This document shows, piece after piece, positions 1 to 5,185 of a DNA stretch of 5,943 bases. Every line of letters begins with the position of its first letter. The first letter of the stretch is position 1. The notes under the pieces are model-generated. The model had not been told where the DNA came from, did no database searches, and worked only from the letters and a program-made list of their open reading frames with translations. The position numbers were made by a program, and so were the translations under genes. The stretch comes from an uncultured Erysipelotrichaceae bacterium. GTDB taxonomy: Bacteria > Bacillota_I > Bacilli_A > RF39 > UBA660. The DNA lies in contig CADBMU010000005.1 in assembly GCA_902795845.1 (NCBI GenBank), positions 1 through 5,943 on the forward strand, written 5' to 3'.

Positions 1-3
1 AAT

Positions 4-80
<77 letters not shown>

Positions 81-88
81 TTTAATTT

Positions 89-165
89 GGCCAGTTGGTG
101 AAGTGGCTTAACACACCGCCCTTTCACGGCGGCATTCACGGGTTCGAATCCCGTACTGGTCACCA
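89..165 (+). tRNA. tRNA-Glu (anticodon TTC)
   Basis: A complete 77-nt cloverleaf. The acceptor stem GGCCAGT pairs with ACTGGTC (one G-U pair), followed by discriminator A and an encoded CCA (163-165). The anticodon stem CCGCC/GGCGG holds loop CTTTCAC with TTC at 123-125. The T-arm is ACGGG-TTCGAAT-CCCGT. It reads GAA, and GAG by wobble. It is the last gene of the cluster, 12 nt before a terminator. A second glutamate tRNA, with a CTC anticodon, lies at 2381-2457 on the other strand. Confidence 0.97.
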
Positions 166-177
166 AATTAATAAATT

Positions 178-199
178 ACACCGTTTTCGGTGTTTTTTT
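178..199 (+). terminator. Intrinsic terminator of the tRNA cluster
   Basis: Stem ACACCG (178-183), loop TTTT and stem CGGTGT (188-193) run straight into a tract of T to position 199. This is a classic Rho-independent terminator and ends the tRNA-Ile/tRNA-Glu transcript. Confidence 0.9.
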
Positions 200-226
200 A
201 TTACTTGTTTAATAGAATTAATTAGA

Positions 227-608
227 ATGAATAGTAATATTAATTTATATAGAAAAATCGAAATTGAGGATTTCATTTGGATTATTAATCTTTTTATAGT
301 AATATTTGCCCTAATTTCAAATCATTATGAAAAAGATTATTTAAAAAATCATGATAGATTCTCTGAAAAAATATATAAAACTATTAATATTGATATTTTA
401 ATAGTTGTTTTTGTTATTTATTCATATTTTTTATATAGTCGATATCAAGGATGCAAAGAATTAAAAAATACCTCTTCTAAACAGGAGGTATTAAATGCAA
501 ATCTAAATTTTTTTAGCTGCCCTTTTCGTCGTTATAGCAGCCCTTATTTATATTTATACAGAGATTACTAGTAGCAACTTAAAAAATGATGATTTATCTT
601 TGATTTAA
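227..608 (+). pseudogene. Small three-helix membrane protein, frameshifted at a 7-T run
   Basis: The reading frame opens at ATG 227 (MNSNINLYRKIEIED) and predicts membrane helices at about residues 16-32 and 55-70. At the T run 508-514 the frame changes. As written, it continues as a Pro/Arg/Tyr-rich tail to a stop at 569-571. Removing one T instead continues as ...NANLNF-LAALFVVIAALIYIY, a clear third helix, then a polar tail ending at TAA 606-608, for 126 residues in total. The coherent third helix makes the shifted frame the real one. Only the shifted frame reaches 606-608, where it overlaps the convergent deacetylase stop. No good ribosome site is visible before ATG 227, but it is the only Met after the tRNA terminator. 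Function is unknown and I recognise no family. It may be an intact gene with a sequence error, a slippage-dependent gene or a pseudogene. Confidence 0.72.
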
Positions 609-1765
609 AAATGTCTATAAATATTATTCTTTTCTAAAGTTTGTCCTTTTAAAGCTGCAAGTTCTGATACACTAACTACTTGATATCCTTCCTCATATAA
701 TAGAGGTAAAACCTGTCTTACTGCTTCAACAGTAGTTTCATAAGAATCATGCATTAAAATAATATCGCCATCATTAACTTTATCTAAAACTTCTGATTTA
801 ATATGTTCTACATCTTTATAACGCCAATCCTCAGTATCAATATTCCATGTTATAAAAATAGTATCAAGAGATTCTTTTACTTTTTGATTTATAGAACCAT
901 ATGGTGGCCTTGTAAGTTTTAATGTATCACCCGTTAAATCATAATATATTTGACTAGTTAGTTTTTCTTGTTCTAATACTTTACTTAATTTAGTTTTTTT
1001 TAGATTACAATGGTTATAAGTATGACTACCTATTTCATTACCGCTATTATGTACTGTTGTAACTACTGTAGCATAGCTATTCATCCTATTACCTACCATA
1101 AAAAATGTTGCATGAGCTTTATTATCATTTAAAATATTTAGAATTTCAAGAGTCTTGTTACCACTAGGGCCATCATCAAAACTAAGTGCTACACTCTTCT
1201 TATTTGGATCATAATTATAACCATTTTCATTTTGATAAGTACTATCTAATTTAACAGTGATATTTAAATAATCTTTAATTTCATTAAAATTAACTGTTAA
1301 AAAGAGTTTTTCTTCTAAATTAATGCTTACATCCGTATAATAAATAATCATTTCATTATCTTTTATTTCATAGTTTTTAGTAGAACTATTATTAATTGCT
1401 TCAACAATAAATTTAGGGTATTTCAAATTTAATAATTCATTAATTTTAGCATCAAAATTACTTCGACAATCTTTTTTTATAATAGAATAAATATCTGTAA
1501 TCTCATCAATTTTTTCGTCAACAAAGTAACTTTTTAAATTATCATTTTCACTATACAAAAGATATTTTATATCATTAAATTTATTTTCTTTTATCAAAGT
1601 ATTATTTGTATTTTCTTCTTCAATAGTTTTTAAAGTATTAGCAGTTTTTATAATTTTTTTTGTTTCATAAATTATTTCATTTTTTGTATTATATAAATAT
1701 ATTGTTGAACAAATTAATGTTACTAAAATTGGTATTACATAACTTTTTAAACATATTTTTTTCAT
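605..1765 (-). CDS. Membrane-anchored polysaccharide (peptidoglycan) deacetylase, NodB domain
   Basis: This 386-residue protein has a short cytoplasmic start and one membrane segment (about residues 9-25), so the rest should lie outside the membrane. Residues about 190-374 form a NodB-homology domain with all five motifs: SFDDGP 195-200 (base D197, metal ligand D198), HTYNH 248-252 (metal ligands H248 and H252), RPPYG 286-290, DTEDW 310-314 and LMHD 337-340 (H339). Such carbohydrate esterase family 4 enzymes remove N-acetyl groups from cell-wall sugars, usually giving lysozyme resistance. The exact substrate here is inferred. Residues about 40-185 are Lys/Asn-rich, then a beta-rich stretch before the catalytic domain. 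This order recalls PdaC-type deacetylases, but I cannot confirm that accessory domain. Start: ATG 1765 is preceded by AAGAAG and an extended -10 box (1786-1794). The stop shares bases with the convergent membrane-protein gene. Confidence 0.93.
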   Translation of the reverse strand: MKKICLKSYVIPILVTLICSTIYLYNTKNEIIYETKKIIKTANTLKTIEEENTNNTLIKENKFNDIKYLLYSENDNLKSYFVDEKIDEITDIYSIIKKDCRSNFDAKINELLNLKYPKFIVEAINNSSTKNYEIKDNEMIIYYTDVSINLEEKLFLTVNFNEIKDYLNITVKLDSTYQNENGYNYDPNKKSVALSFDDGPSGNKTLEILNILNDNKAHATFFMVGNRMNSYATVVTTVHNSGNEIGSHTYNHCNLKKTKLSKVLEQEKLTSQIYYDLTGDTLKLTRPPYGSINQKVKESLDTIFITWNIDTEDWRYKDVEHIKSEVLDKVNDGDIILMHDSYETTVEAVRQVLPLLYEEGYQVVSVSELAALKGQTLEKNNIYRHF

Positions 1766-1785
1766 ATCATCACTTCTTAATTATT

Positions 1786-1794
1786 ATTATACCA
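1786..1794 (-). promoter_or_regulatory. Extended -10 promoter of the deacetylase gene
   Basis: On the minus strand TGGTATAAT is a perfect extended -10 element, 20 bases before the deacetylase ATG. No good -35 hexamer is found 16-18 bases upstream, as is common when a TGn extension is present. The start site would fall near 1779, giving a very short leader holding AAGAAG as ribosome site. Confidence 0.55.
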
Positions 1795-1815
1795 AAAAAA
1801 TACATTTTTAAATGT
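1794..1815 (-). terminator. Weak terminator after the acetyltransferase gene
   Basis: On the minus strand ACATT-TAAA-AATGT is followed by A and seven T. The stem has only five pairs, with one G-C, and overlaps the acetyltransferase stop at 1808-1810. The run of T makes termination plausible, but the hairpin is weak. It also touches the deacetylase extended -10 element, so some read-through would enter that gene. Confidence 0.35.
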
Positions 1816-2310
1816 CATTTTGTTCTTTTTTTAGGATTTTTTTAACATAAGCAATAAATTTAGGATTTTCTGTTTCTACTTCTATAAAGCCACTATTTAA
1901 GCAATTTTTTCTACTTGCTAAATTTTCACGATGAACAATAGTATTTAATGTTTCTATTTCATCACTATAGTTATTCATTAAATATAAAGATAATTCACTT
2001 AAAAACTTTGTACCATAACCTTTACCACGTTCTTGATTTAAAAAAGCAGCATTTATATATGTATTCTTTGGCCTTCCTATTTCAGTATATCCGATTGGTT
2101 TGCTATTTTTTTTAAATATATTATATAAAAAGTATTAAATACAGTTGGACTATTAAGATCATTAGAAACCAAATCATAAAATGAATCTTTATATGGATAT
2201 AAATATTTTTTTACAATATAATCTCTATCAAATTCTTTTATAACTTGTAAGTGTTTAGAATTTGTTATATTCATTTTTTCTAATATAAAACTTGGTAATT
2301 CTATTTTCAT
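1808..2310 (-). pseudogene. GNAT-family N-acetyltransferase, frameshifted at an 8-T run
   Basis: The gene starts at ATG 2310 with AGAAGGAAAG just upstream. As written it stops at 2077-2079 after 77 residues. At the run of eight T (2106-2113; A on the coding strand) the frame must gain one base. It then continues as NSKPIGYTEIGR and runs to TAA 1808-1810, for 167 residues, the usual GNAT length. The second half carries the acetyl-CoA motif QERGKGYG (residues 93-100) after the strand YINAAFLN. It also has a motif B-like segment, HRENLASRKNCLNSGF, then a final strand. The 77-residue piece alone lacks the cofactor site and would be inactive. The acyl acceptor cannot be told. A weak TATAGT (2336-2341) lies between the tRNA terminator and the start. 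Every core element survives downstream of the break, so sequence error or recent damage is more likely than old decay. Confidence 0.82.
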
Positions 2311-2345
2311 TTTTTACTTTCCTTCTTTATCTTTAACTATACAAT

Positions 2346-2366
2346 AAAAACTAACTAAAAAGTTAG
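2346..2366 (-). terminator. Terminator of tRNA-Glu(CTC)
   Basis: On the minus strand CTAACT-TTTT-AGTTAG is followed by five T. It lies 14 bases beyond the tRNA 3' end and ends that transcript. It may also stop read-through from the nuclease gene, which has no visible terminator of its own. Confidence 0.75.
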
Positions 2367-2380
2367 CTTAATAATCATTT

Positions 2381-2457
2381 TGGTGGCCCGTATGGGATTT
2401 GAACCCATGAATGTTGCCTTGAGAGGGCAATGTGTTAAACCGCTTCACCAACGGGTC
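2381..2457 (-). tRNA. tRNA-Glu (anticodon CTC)
   Basis: A 77-nt cloverleaf on the minus strand. The anticodon stem TTGCC/GGCAA encloses loop CTCTCAA with anticodon CTC (plus-strand GAG at 2421-2423). The T-arm is ATGGG-TTCAAAT-CCCAT, and discriminator A and CCA are encoded (2381-2384). The D-arm is close to that of tRNA-Glu(TTC) at 89-165. The acceptor stem GACCCGT/ACGGGCC has one A-C mismatch at 2:71. It reads GAG only, which the TTC tRNA can also read, so it is an accessory isoacceptor. It has its own promoter and terminator. Confidence 0.94.
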
Positions 2458-2480
2458 ATAAAATATTTATGACGTAATTA

Positions 2481-2509
2481 ATTTTATCATAAAGATTTAT
2501 ATTTTACAA
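2481..2509 (-). promoter_or_regulatory. Promoter of tRNA-Glu(CTC)
   Basis: The minus strand has TTGTAA (2504-2509), a 17-base spacer and TAAAAT (2481-2486), with TGA directly before the -10 box as an extended element. The start site would be about 15-20 bases before the tRNA. The promoter begins right after the nuclease stop codon. Confidence 0.65.
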
Positions 2510-2513
2510 TCAT

Positions 2514-3245
2514 TTAATTTTGAACTAAACGACTATCACCATTTCTATAATCAATTTCTACTCCATCTTCAACATTATAAACATATACATTGAATTTTAT
2601 ACCTTTACCATTATCTTCAATAGAGTAAGCTTCCATCTGAATTCCGCTAGCAAGTAAGTTTTCACCTTCAAATATTGGTGTAACTCTGTATAATACATGA
2701 TTATTAGTTTCTTTGATGTAATCGGCAACTTTATTTTCAAATTCAAGCATTCGTTTAGTATTAGTAGATCTTGTACATGTAATTAAATTAAGTTCATTAG
2801 CATTTTCACCAGTTAGTTGGTATCCAATTAAATGACATCTATTATATAAATATTTTCCATCTACTATATCATATTTTATAGTGTGCCACCCACTTGGTTT
2901 AATCATTCCAATACTTCCACGTTTTTCTGTTGGCATCATACTTTTATCTAACTTAGCATATGCACTTGTACACCTTTTTAGATTATCAAGATTACCAAAA
3001 ATTTGAAAAGGCTCTTTTGTATAATCATTTTCATCAAATTTGGGGTTATTATTATTTATTACAACATAATTATTACCATTATATTTTGGAATATCACCAA
3101 TATCATAAGATATACTTTTTACTTTTGTTTCAGCCTTTTTATTTACTAAATCATATATTTCATCATAAAAATTATATAATACTGGACATGATGCAATAAG
3201 TATTCCGACTATTACTGAAATTAAATTTACTTTTTTCTTTTTCAC
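2514..3245 (-). CDS. Surface-anchored DNA/RNA non-specific endonuclease (EndA-like)
   Basis: This 243-residue protein starts MKKKKVNLIS. A hydrophobic stretch (residues 7-23) ends in LIASC (16-20), which fits a lipobox with C20 as the lipidated residue. It could equally be a plain signal anchor. The catalytic region has YNRCHLIGYQL (134-144) with the likely general base H138. NELNLITCTRSTN and MLEFE follow, the usual Asn and Glu positions for the metal site. This is the pattern of the Firmicute beta-beta-alpha-metal nuclease group that includes EndA, which cuts nucleic acid outside the cell or during DNA uptake. Start: GTG 3245 gives a proper signal sequence with AGAAGAG 11 bases upstream. 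A TTG at 3269 would add eight residues but lies inside a likely -10 box. It is third in line after the polymerase and YolD-like genes, 38 bases after the latter. Confidence 0.88.
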   Translation of the reverse strand: MKKKKVNLISVIVGILIASCPVLYNFYDEIYDLVNKKAETKVKSISYDIGDIPKYNGNNYVVINNNNPKFDENDYTKEPFQIFGNLDNLKRCTSAYAKLDKSMMPTEKRGSIGMIKPSGWHTIKYDIVDGKYLYNRCHLIGYQLTGENANELNLITCTRSTNTKRMLEFENKVADYIKETNNHVLYRVTPIFEGENLLASGIQMEAYSIEDNGKGIKFNVYVYNVEDGVEIDYRNGDSRLVQN

Positions 3246-3268
3246 TATTATCACTACTCTTCTATACA

Positions 3269-3297
3269 ATTATAACTTATTTTTTAAAGTTTTTGAA
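3269..3297 (-). promoter_or_regulatory. Possible separate promoter for the nuclease gene
   Basis: The minus strand has TTCAAA (3292-3297), a 17-base spacer and a perfect TATAAT (3269-3274), beginning inside the end of the YolD-like gene. Transcription from about 3262 would leave the TTG at 3269 outside the RNA, which supports GTG 3245 as the nuclease start. The nuclease could therefore be made without the polymerase operon. Confidence 0.45.
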
Positions 3298-3571
3298 TAT
3301 CTATTATATCTTCAAATTTAATTTCAGTATGTGATACATAAATTATTTTATTTTTGTAATCTAGTTTTTTTATAAGTCCCTTAGTAGTAATAAAATTTAT
3401 ATTTGTGAAATACTTAATAGAAATAAAGTCGTTAATTTCTAACTGATTTATCTTATAAATCAGTTGCTCTTCAAAATTCTTTTCTACTAAAATTTCAGTA
3501 GCTTCTAAAGCTTCTTTAAATCCTTTTAAAGCATCAAATGGTAAAAACATAGCCGCTCTATTATTCTGCAT
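3284..3571 (-). CDS. YolD-like protein, partner of the Y-family polymerase
   Basis: This 95-residue protein has the YolD-like pattern: RAAMFLPFDALKGFKEAL (residues 5-22), then a beta-rich half with TTKGLIKKLDYKNKIIYV (62-79) and IKFEDIIDIQKL at the end. YolD-like genes are regularly found next to UvrX/UmuC-type polymerases in Bacillota. The family has been proposed to act as a UmuD-like partner, but its role here is inferred from that linkage. The gene overlaps the polymerase end by 11 bases, and its ribosome site lies inside the polymerase reading frame, so translation is probably coupled. Start: ATG 3571 sits four bases after GGAGGT. A TTG four codons upstream is in frame, but it overlaps the ribosome site and is not credible. 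Confidence 0.9.
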   Translation of the reverse strand: MQNNRAAMFLPFDALKGFKEALEATEILVEKNFEEQLIYKINQLEINDFISIKYFTNINFITTKGLIKKLDYKNKIIYVSHTEIKFEDIIDIQKL

Positions 3572-4805
3572 TATGACCTCCAATTAAATTGTTTCTTACC
3601 ATTTGAGTAGCATTATTACTCAAACTTACAGCTTTTAATAAACTATTACTACCGTATTTATTTCTTATATCCAATATAGTTTTTTCTAGATTTGAATTTT
3701 CTTTTACATCATCAAATAGACTAATTTGTTCATAATTTTTACAGAATGTATTAAACCTTATTGCAATTTTTCTAATAGGAATAACTTTATCAATACTAAA
3801 ATCATAATATTTCAAGATTATACTTAGTATAAATGAATAATTATTGGTTATTTTTTCTAGTTTAATTGATTTTTTTAAACTATGAGTTATGTTTTTAGAA
3901 TATCCAATGCAAAAACTAATGGTTGATGTATATAAATTCTTCTTTATTAAATCAAGAACTAAGGAATCAATCATTTCTATCAAAACTATCCTAGCATCTT
4001 TATAATTATAATCTTTAAACAAAATTTGACTATTAGATAAACTATGATTTTGAGTTTTATAGTTTTTAATATCACTAATTGTAGTTGGTTCAATACCATT
4101 TGCATGATCAATTAAATACTTTGCATTAACACCAAATTCTTTATATAGAATTTTAGGATTGCAATGAGCAATATCTTCCATATTATTTAAATTTAATTTG
4201 AAAAGTCTATTTTGAATACCTATTCCTATTTGCCAAAAATCTGTTAGAGGAGTATGTTTAAATAATTTTTCTTTATATAACTTTTCATTTAAAAATCCAA
4301 TATTATCAGAATTATGTTTTGCTATTATATCAAGAGCAATTTTTGCCAGATATAAATTGGTTCCAACACCCGCTGTTGCTGTCAATCCCAGTGTATCATA
4401 AATATCTTTTAATATCATTTTAGCAAATTCATACGGTGTTTTTTTATATAACTTTAGATAACTTGTTGCATCTAAAAACATTTCATCAATTGAATATGGA
4501 TGAATATCTTCTTTAGAAATATATTTTAAATAAATACGATATACCTTAGCTGAATATTCAATATATTTTTTCATTCTTGGCTTTGCTATAATGGGTTTTA
4601 TGCTTTTAGGTATTTCCCACATTCTACATCTATTTTTTATTCCTCTGGCTTTCATTTTAGGGCTTATTGCAAGGCATATTGTACCATCACCTCTAGTTTC
4701 ATCTGCTACTATTAAATCCGTTTTAAAAGGATCTAAATCTCTCAAAACGCATTCAACTGATGCATAAAATGTTTTTAAATCTATACACAAATATATTCGA
4801 TTCAT
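3561..4805 (-). CDS. Y-family translesion DNA polymerase (UmuC/UvrX type)
   Basis: This 414-residue polymerase belongs to the error-prone family that copies past damaged bases. The first catalytic motif is CIDLKTFYASVE, with metal ligand D9 and Y14 at the steric-gate position. The second is YSIDE (104-108) with D107 and E108. TAGVGTNLYLAKIA (144-157) completes the palm, and a helix-hairpin-helix-like segment follows (about 187-212). A little-finger domain ends near 355. QISLF (360-364) is a clear sliding-clamp binding motif. FYASVE and the partner gene place it with UvrX/YqjW-type enzymes rather than DinB. Start: ATG 4805 has GGAG eight bases upstream, and homologues begin here. An upstream in-frame ATG at 4835 would add ten residues that do not fit and would span the -10 box. 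It is first in an apparent operon with the YolD-like and nuclease genes. SOS control is usual for the family, but no clear LexA box is seen. Confidence 0.94.
   Translation of the reverse strand: MNRIYLCIDLKTFYASVECVLRDLDPFKTDLIVADETRGDGTICLAISPKMKARGIKNRCRMWEIPKSIKPIIAKPRMKKYIEYSAKVYRIYLKYISKEDIHPYSIDEMFLDATSYLKLYKKTPYEFAKMILKDIYDTLGLTATAGVGTNLYLAKIALDIIAKHNSDNIGFLNEKLYKEKLFKHTPLTDFWQIGIGIQNRLFKLNLNNMEDIAHCNPKILYKEFGVNAKYLIDHANGIEPTTISDIKNYKTQNHSLSNSQILFKDYNYKDARIVLIEMIDSLVLDLIKKNLYTSTISFCIGYSKNITHSLKKSIKLEKITNNYSFILSIILKYYDFSIDKVIPIRKIAIRFNTFCKNYEQISLFDDVKENSNLEKTILDIRNKYGSNSLLKAVSLSNNATQMVRNNLIGGHNAE
3576..3581 (-). promoter_or_regulatory. Ribosome binding site of the YolD-like gene, inside the polymerase gene
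   Basis: GGAGGT on the minus strand, four bases before ATG 3571. These bases are the two glycine codons of the polymerase tail IGGHNAE. The site fixes the YolD start and ties its translation to that of the polymerase. Confidence 0.8.
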
Positions 4806-4872
4806 AATTACCACTCCAAAAAGATTATAATACATTTGTTTGTATATAGTTTTCCCATTTATTGGTAATTAT
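4804..4872 (-). repeat. 10-base inverted repeat flanking the polymerase promoter
   Basis: ATAATTACCA (4804-4813) and TGGTAATTAT (4863-4872) are perfect inverted copies 49 bases apart. One arm covers the space between the polymerase ribosome site and its start codon. The other lies upstream of the promoter. If RNA came from upstream, the arms could pair and hide the start codon. Otherwise they could be a paired operator. Role unknown. Confidence 0.5.
4824..4845 (-). promoter_or_regulatory. Polymerase operon promoter with an overlapping inverted repeat
   Basis: The minus strand has TATAAT (4824-4829), 18 bases before the polymerase start, with no good -35 hexamer. Directly upstream, ATACA (4830-4834) and TGTAT (4841-4845) form an inverted repeat with a six-base centre, a possible operator. 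On the minus strand it reads AAACAAATGTAT, which matches the Bacillus damage box GAAC-N4-GTTC at only five of eight positions. LexA control is therefore not supported. Confidence 0.4.
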
Positions 4873-4910
4873 AAAATTATTTAAAAAAGATAGATTGTTT
4901 ATTTAAAATA

Positions 4911-4919
4911 TGTTATTAT
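4911..4919 (+). promoter_or_regulatory. Promoter of the small plus-strand RNA
   Basis: TGTTATTAT is an extended -10 element giving a start near 4926. An alternative reading is TTGTTT (4895-4900), a 16-base spacer and TATTAA (4917-4922), starting two or three bases later. Either way the RNA begins next to the shared block TGAGAAGCAAAAAG. Nothing else is seen in 4873-4910. Confidence 0.5.
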
Positions 4920-4925
4920 TAATTT

Positions 4926-5020
4926 AGTGAGAAGCAAAAAGTCTTTTAGGGACTTGATGCTTACCACGTTGTATGGATTAAGCACCTTTATTCAGGCTTT
5001 AAGAATAAAGATGCTTTTTT
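4926..5020 (+). ncRNA. Small RNA convergent with the hydrophobic-peptide mRNA (putative type I antitoxin RNA)
   Basis: A predicted RNA of about 95 nt bounded by an extended -10 promoter and a strong terminator. From its 5' end it holds the shared block TGAGAAGCAAAAAG (4928-4941), then a small hairpin AAGTC-N7-GACTT (4939-4955) including TTTAGGGACT. Next comes GATGCTTACC (4956-4965), then the terminator hairpin (4980-5016). GATGCTTACC can pair in two four-base blocks with GGTAGTGCAT, the ribosome-site region of the facing toxin mRNA (5115-5124). The hairpin loop AGGCTTTAA is fully complementary to the loop of the facing transcript. This is the layout of convergent type I toxin-antitoxin loci such as par/Fst or txpA/RatA, in which the RNA blocks toxin translation. 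An ORF inside it (4957-5049) crosses the terminator and is probably accidental. Not recognised as a known RNA family. Confidence 0.6.
4980..5020. terminator. Shared terminator hairpin of the two convergent RNAs
   Basis: AAGCACCTTTATTC (4980-4993) pairs with GAATAAAGATGCTT (5003-5016) over 14 positions with one mismatch and a nine-base loop. A T run to 5020 makes it strong on the plus strand. On the minus strand the mismatch becomes a G-U pair and the stem is stable, but only TTAA follows. The peptide mRNA may therefore end here inefficiently and extend towards the polymerase gene. Confidence 0.8.
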
Positions 5021-5021
5021 A

Positions 5022-5114
5022 TTATATTAATATAAATATCAATTTATAAATTATATATAATAGTATGATTATTAAGATGTATAATCCGAAGATTAAGAAA
5101 TCTTTTTTACTCAT
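5022..5114 (-). CDS. 30-residue hydrophobic peptide, putative type I toxin
   Basis: A tiny ORF that begins MSKKDFLIFG and then continues almost entirely in Ile, Leu, Tyr and Phe to residue 30, with one Lys at 24 inside the helix. A Lys-rich start followed by a single membrane helix is the form of small membrane toxins of type I systems, which depolarise or disturb the membrane when overproduced. Ribosome site AGAAGG sits about eight bases before ATG 5114. The ORF has its own promoter (5210-5237), a roughly 90-nt structured leader, and a terminator hairpin starting six bases after its stop. A short convergent RNA shares that hairpin. The sequence does not match Fst, TxpA, BsrG or Ldr peptides as I know them, so the toxin call rests on size, hydropathy and layout. 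It could instead be a harmless small membrane protein. Confidence 0.62.
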   Translation of the reverse strand: MSKKDFLIFGLYILIIILLYIIYKLIFILI

Positions 5115-5133
5115 ATGCACTACCTTCTTTCAT
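5107..5133 (-). other. Possible 8-codon leader ORF overlapping the peptide start
   Basis: On the minus strand ATG 5133 opens MKEGSAYE and stops at 5107-5109, running through the toxin ribosome site and past its ATG in another frame. AGGGGG lies 13 bases upstream, rather far for a ribosome site. Upstream overlapping leaders that open or occupy the toxin start are known in other systems (mok in hok/sok). In so short a stretch it may be chance. Confidence 0.25.
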
Positions 5134-5185
5134 AGTTTTACCAAAACCCCCTGAATTTTAGTCCCTAAAGTAAGGTAGCAAGCAT
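5115..5185 (-). promoter_or_regulatory. Leader structure that can mask the toxin ribosome binding site
   Basis: In the minus-strand leader, ATGC (5182-5185) and CTACCTT (5172-5178) can pair with GCAT (5115-5118) and AAGGTAG (5120-5126). CTTT (5167-5170) can extend the helix with AAAG (5127-5130). About 15 pairs with small bulges would bury AGAAGG and the bases up to the ATG. Within the loop lie the small hairpins TTTAG-GGA-CTAAA and GTTTT-GGT-AAAAC. Self-masked ribosome sites are typical of type I toxin mRNAs. Confidence 0.6.

Noticed and set aside
95..226. Upstream extension of the membrane protein into the tRNA-Glu gene
   Set aside because: That frame would translate the tRNA and its terminator. 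ATG 227 is the first plausible start after them.
483..506. Perfect AGGAGGT followed by ATG at 495
   Set aside because: The frame gives only MQI before a stop. The bases are the codons for Lys-Gln-Glu-Val in the membrane protein, so the match is coincidence.
508..514. T_TTT_TTT heptamer suggesting programmed -1 ribosomal frameshifting
   Set aside because: A -1 slip reads TAG at 514-516 at once. The frame that makes the third helix needs +1 (or -2), so classic -1 slippage does not explain it.
2960..3199. Plus-strand ORF of 79 codons opposite the nuclease gene
   Set aside because: It is antisense to a well-supported gene and its composition reflects the AT-rich complement. The same applies to plus-strand frames at 1660-1845 and 5308-5499.
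4830..4845. LexA/DinR box before the Y-family polymerase
   Set aside because: AAACAAATGTAT matches GAAC-N4-GTTC at only five of eight positions. I kept it only as an unassigned inverted repeat.
4957..5049. 30-codon ORF inside the plus-strand small RNA, with AGGGA just upstream
   Set aside because: It runs through the terminator hairpin and beyond the predicted RNA end, and the peptide has no toxin-like pattern. AGGGA belongs to the block shared by both RNAs.
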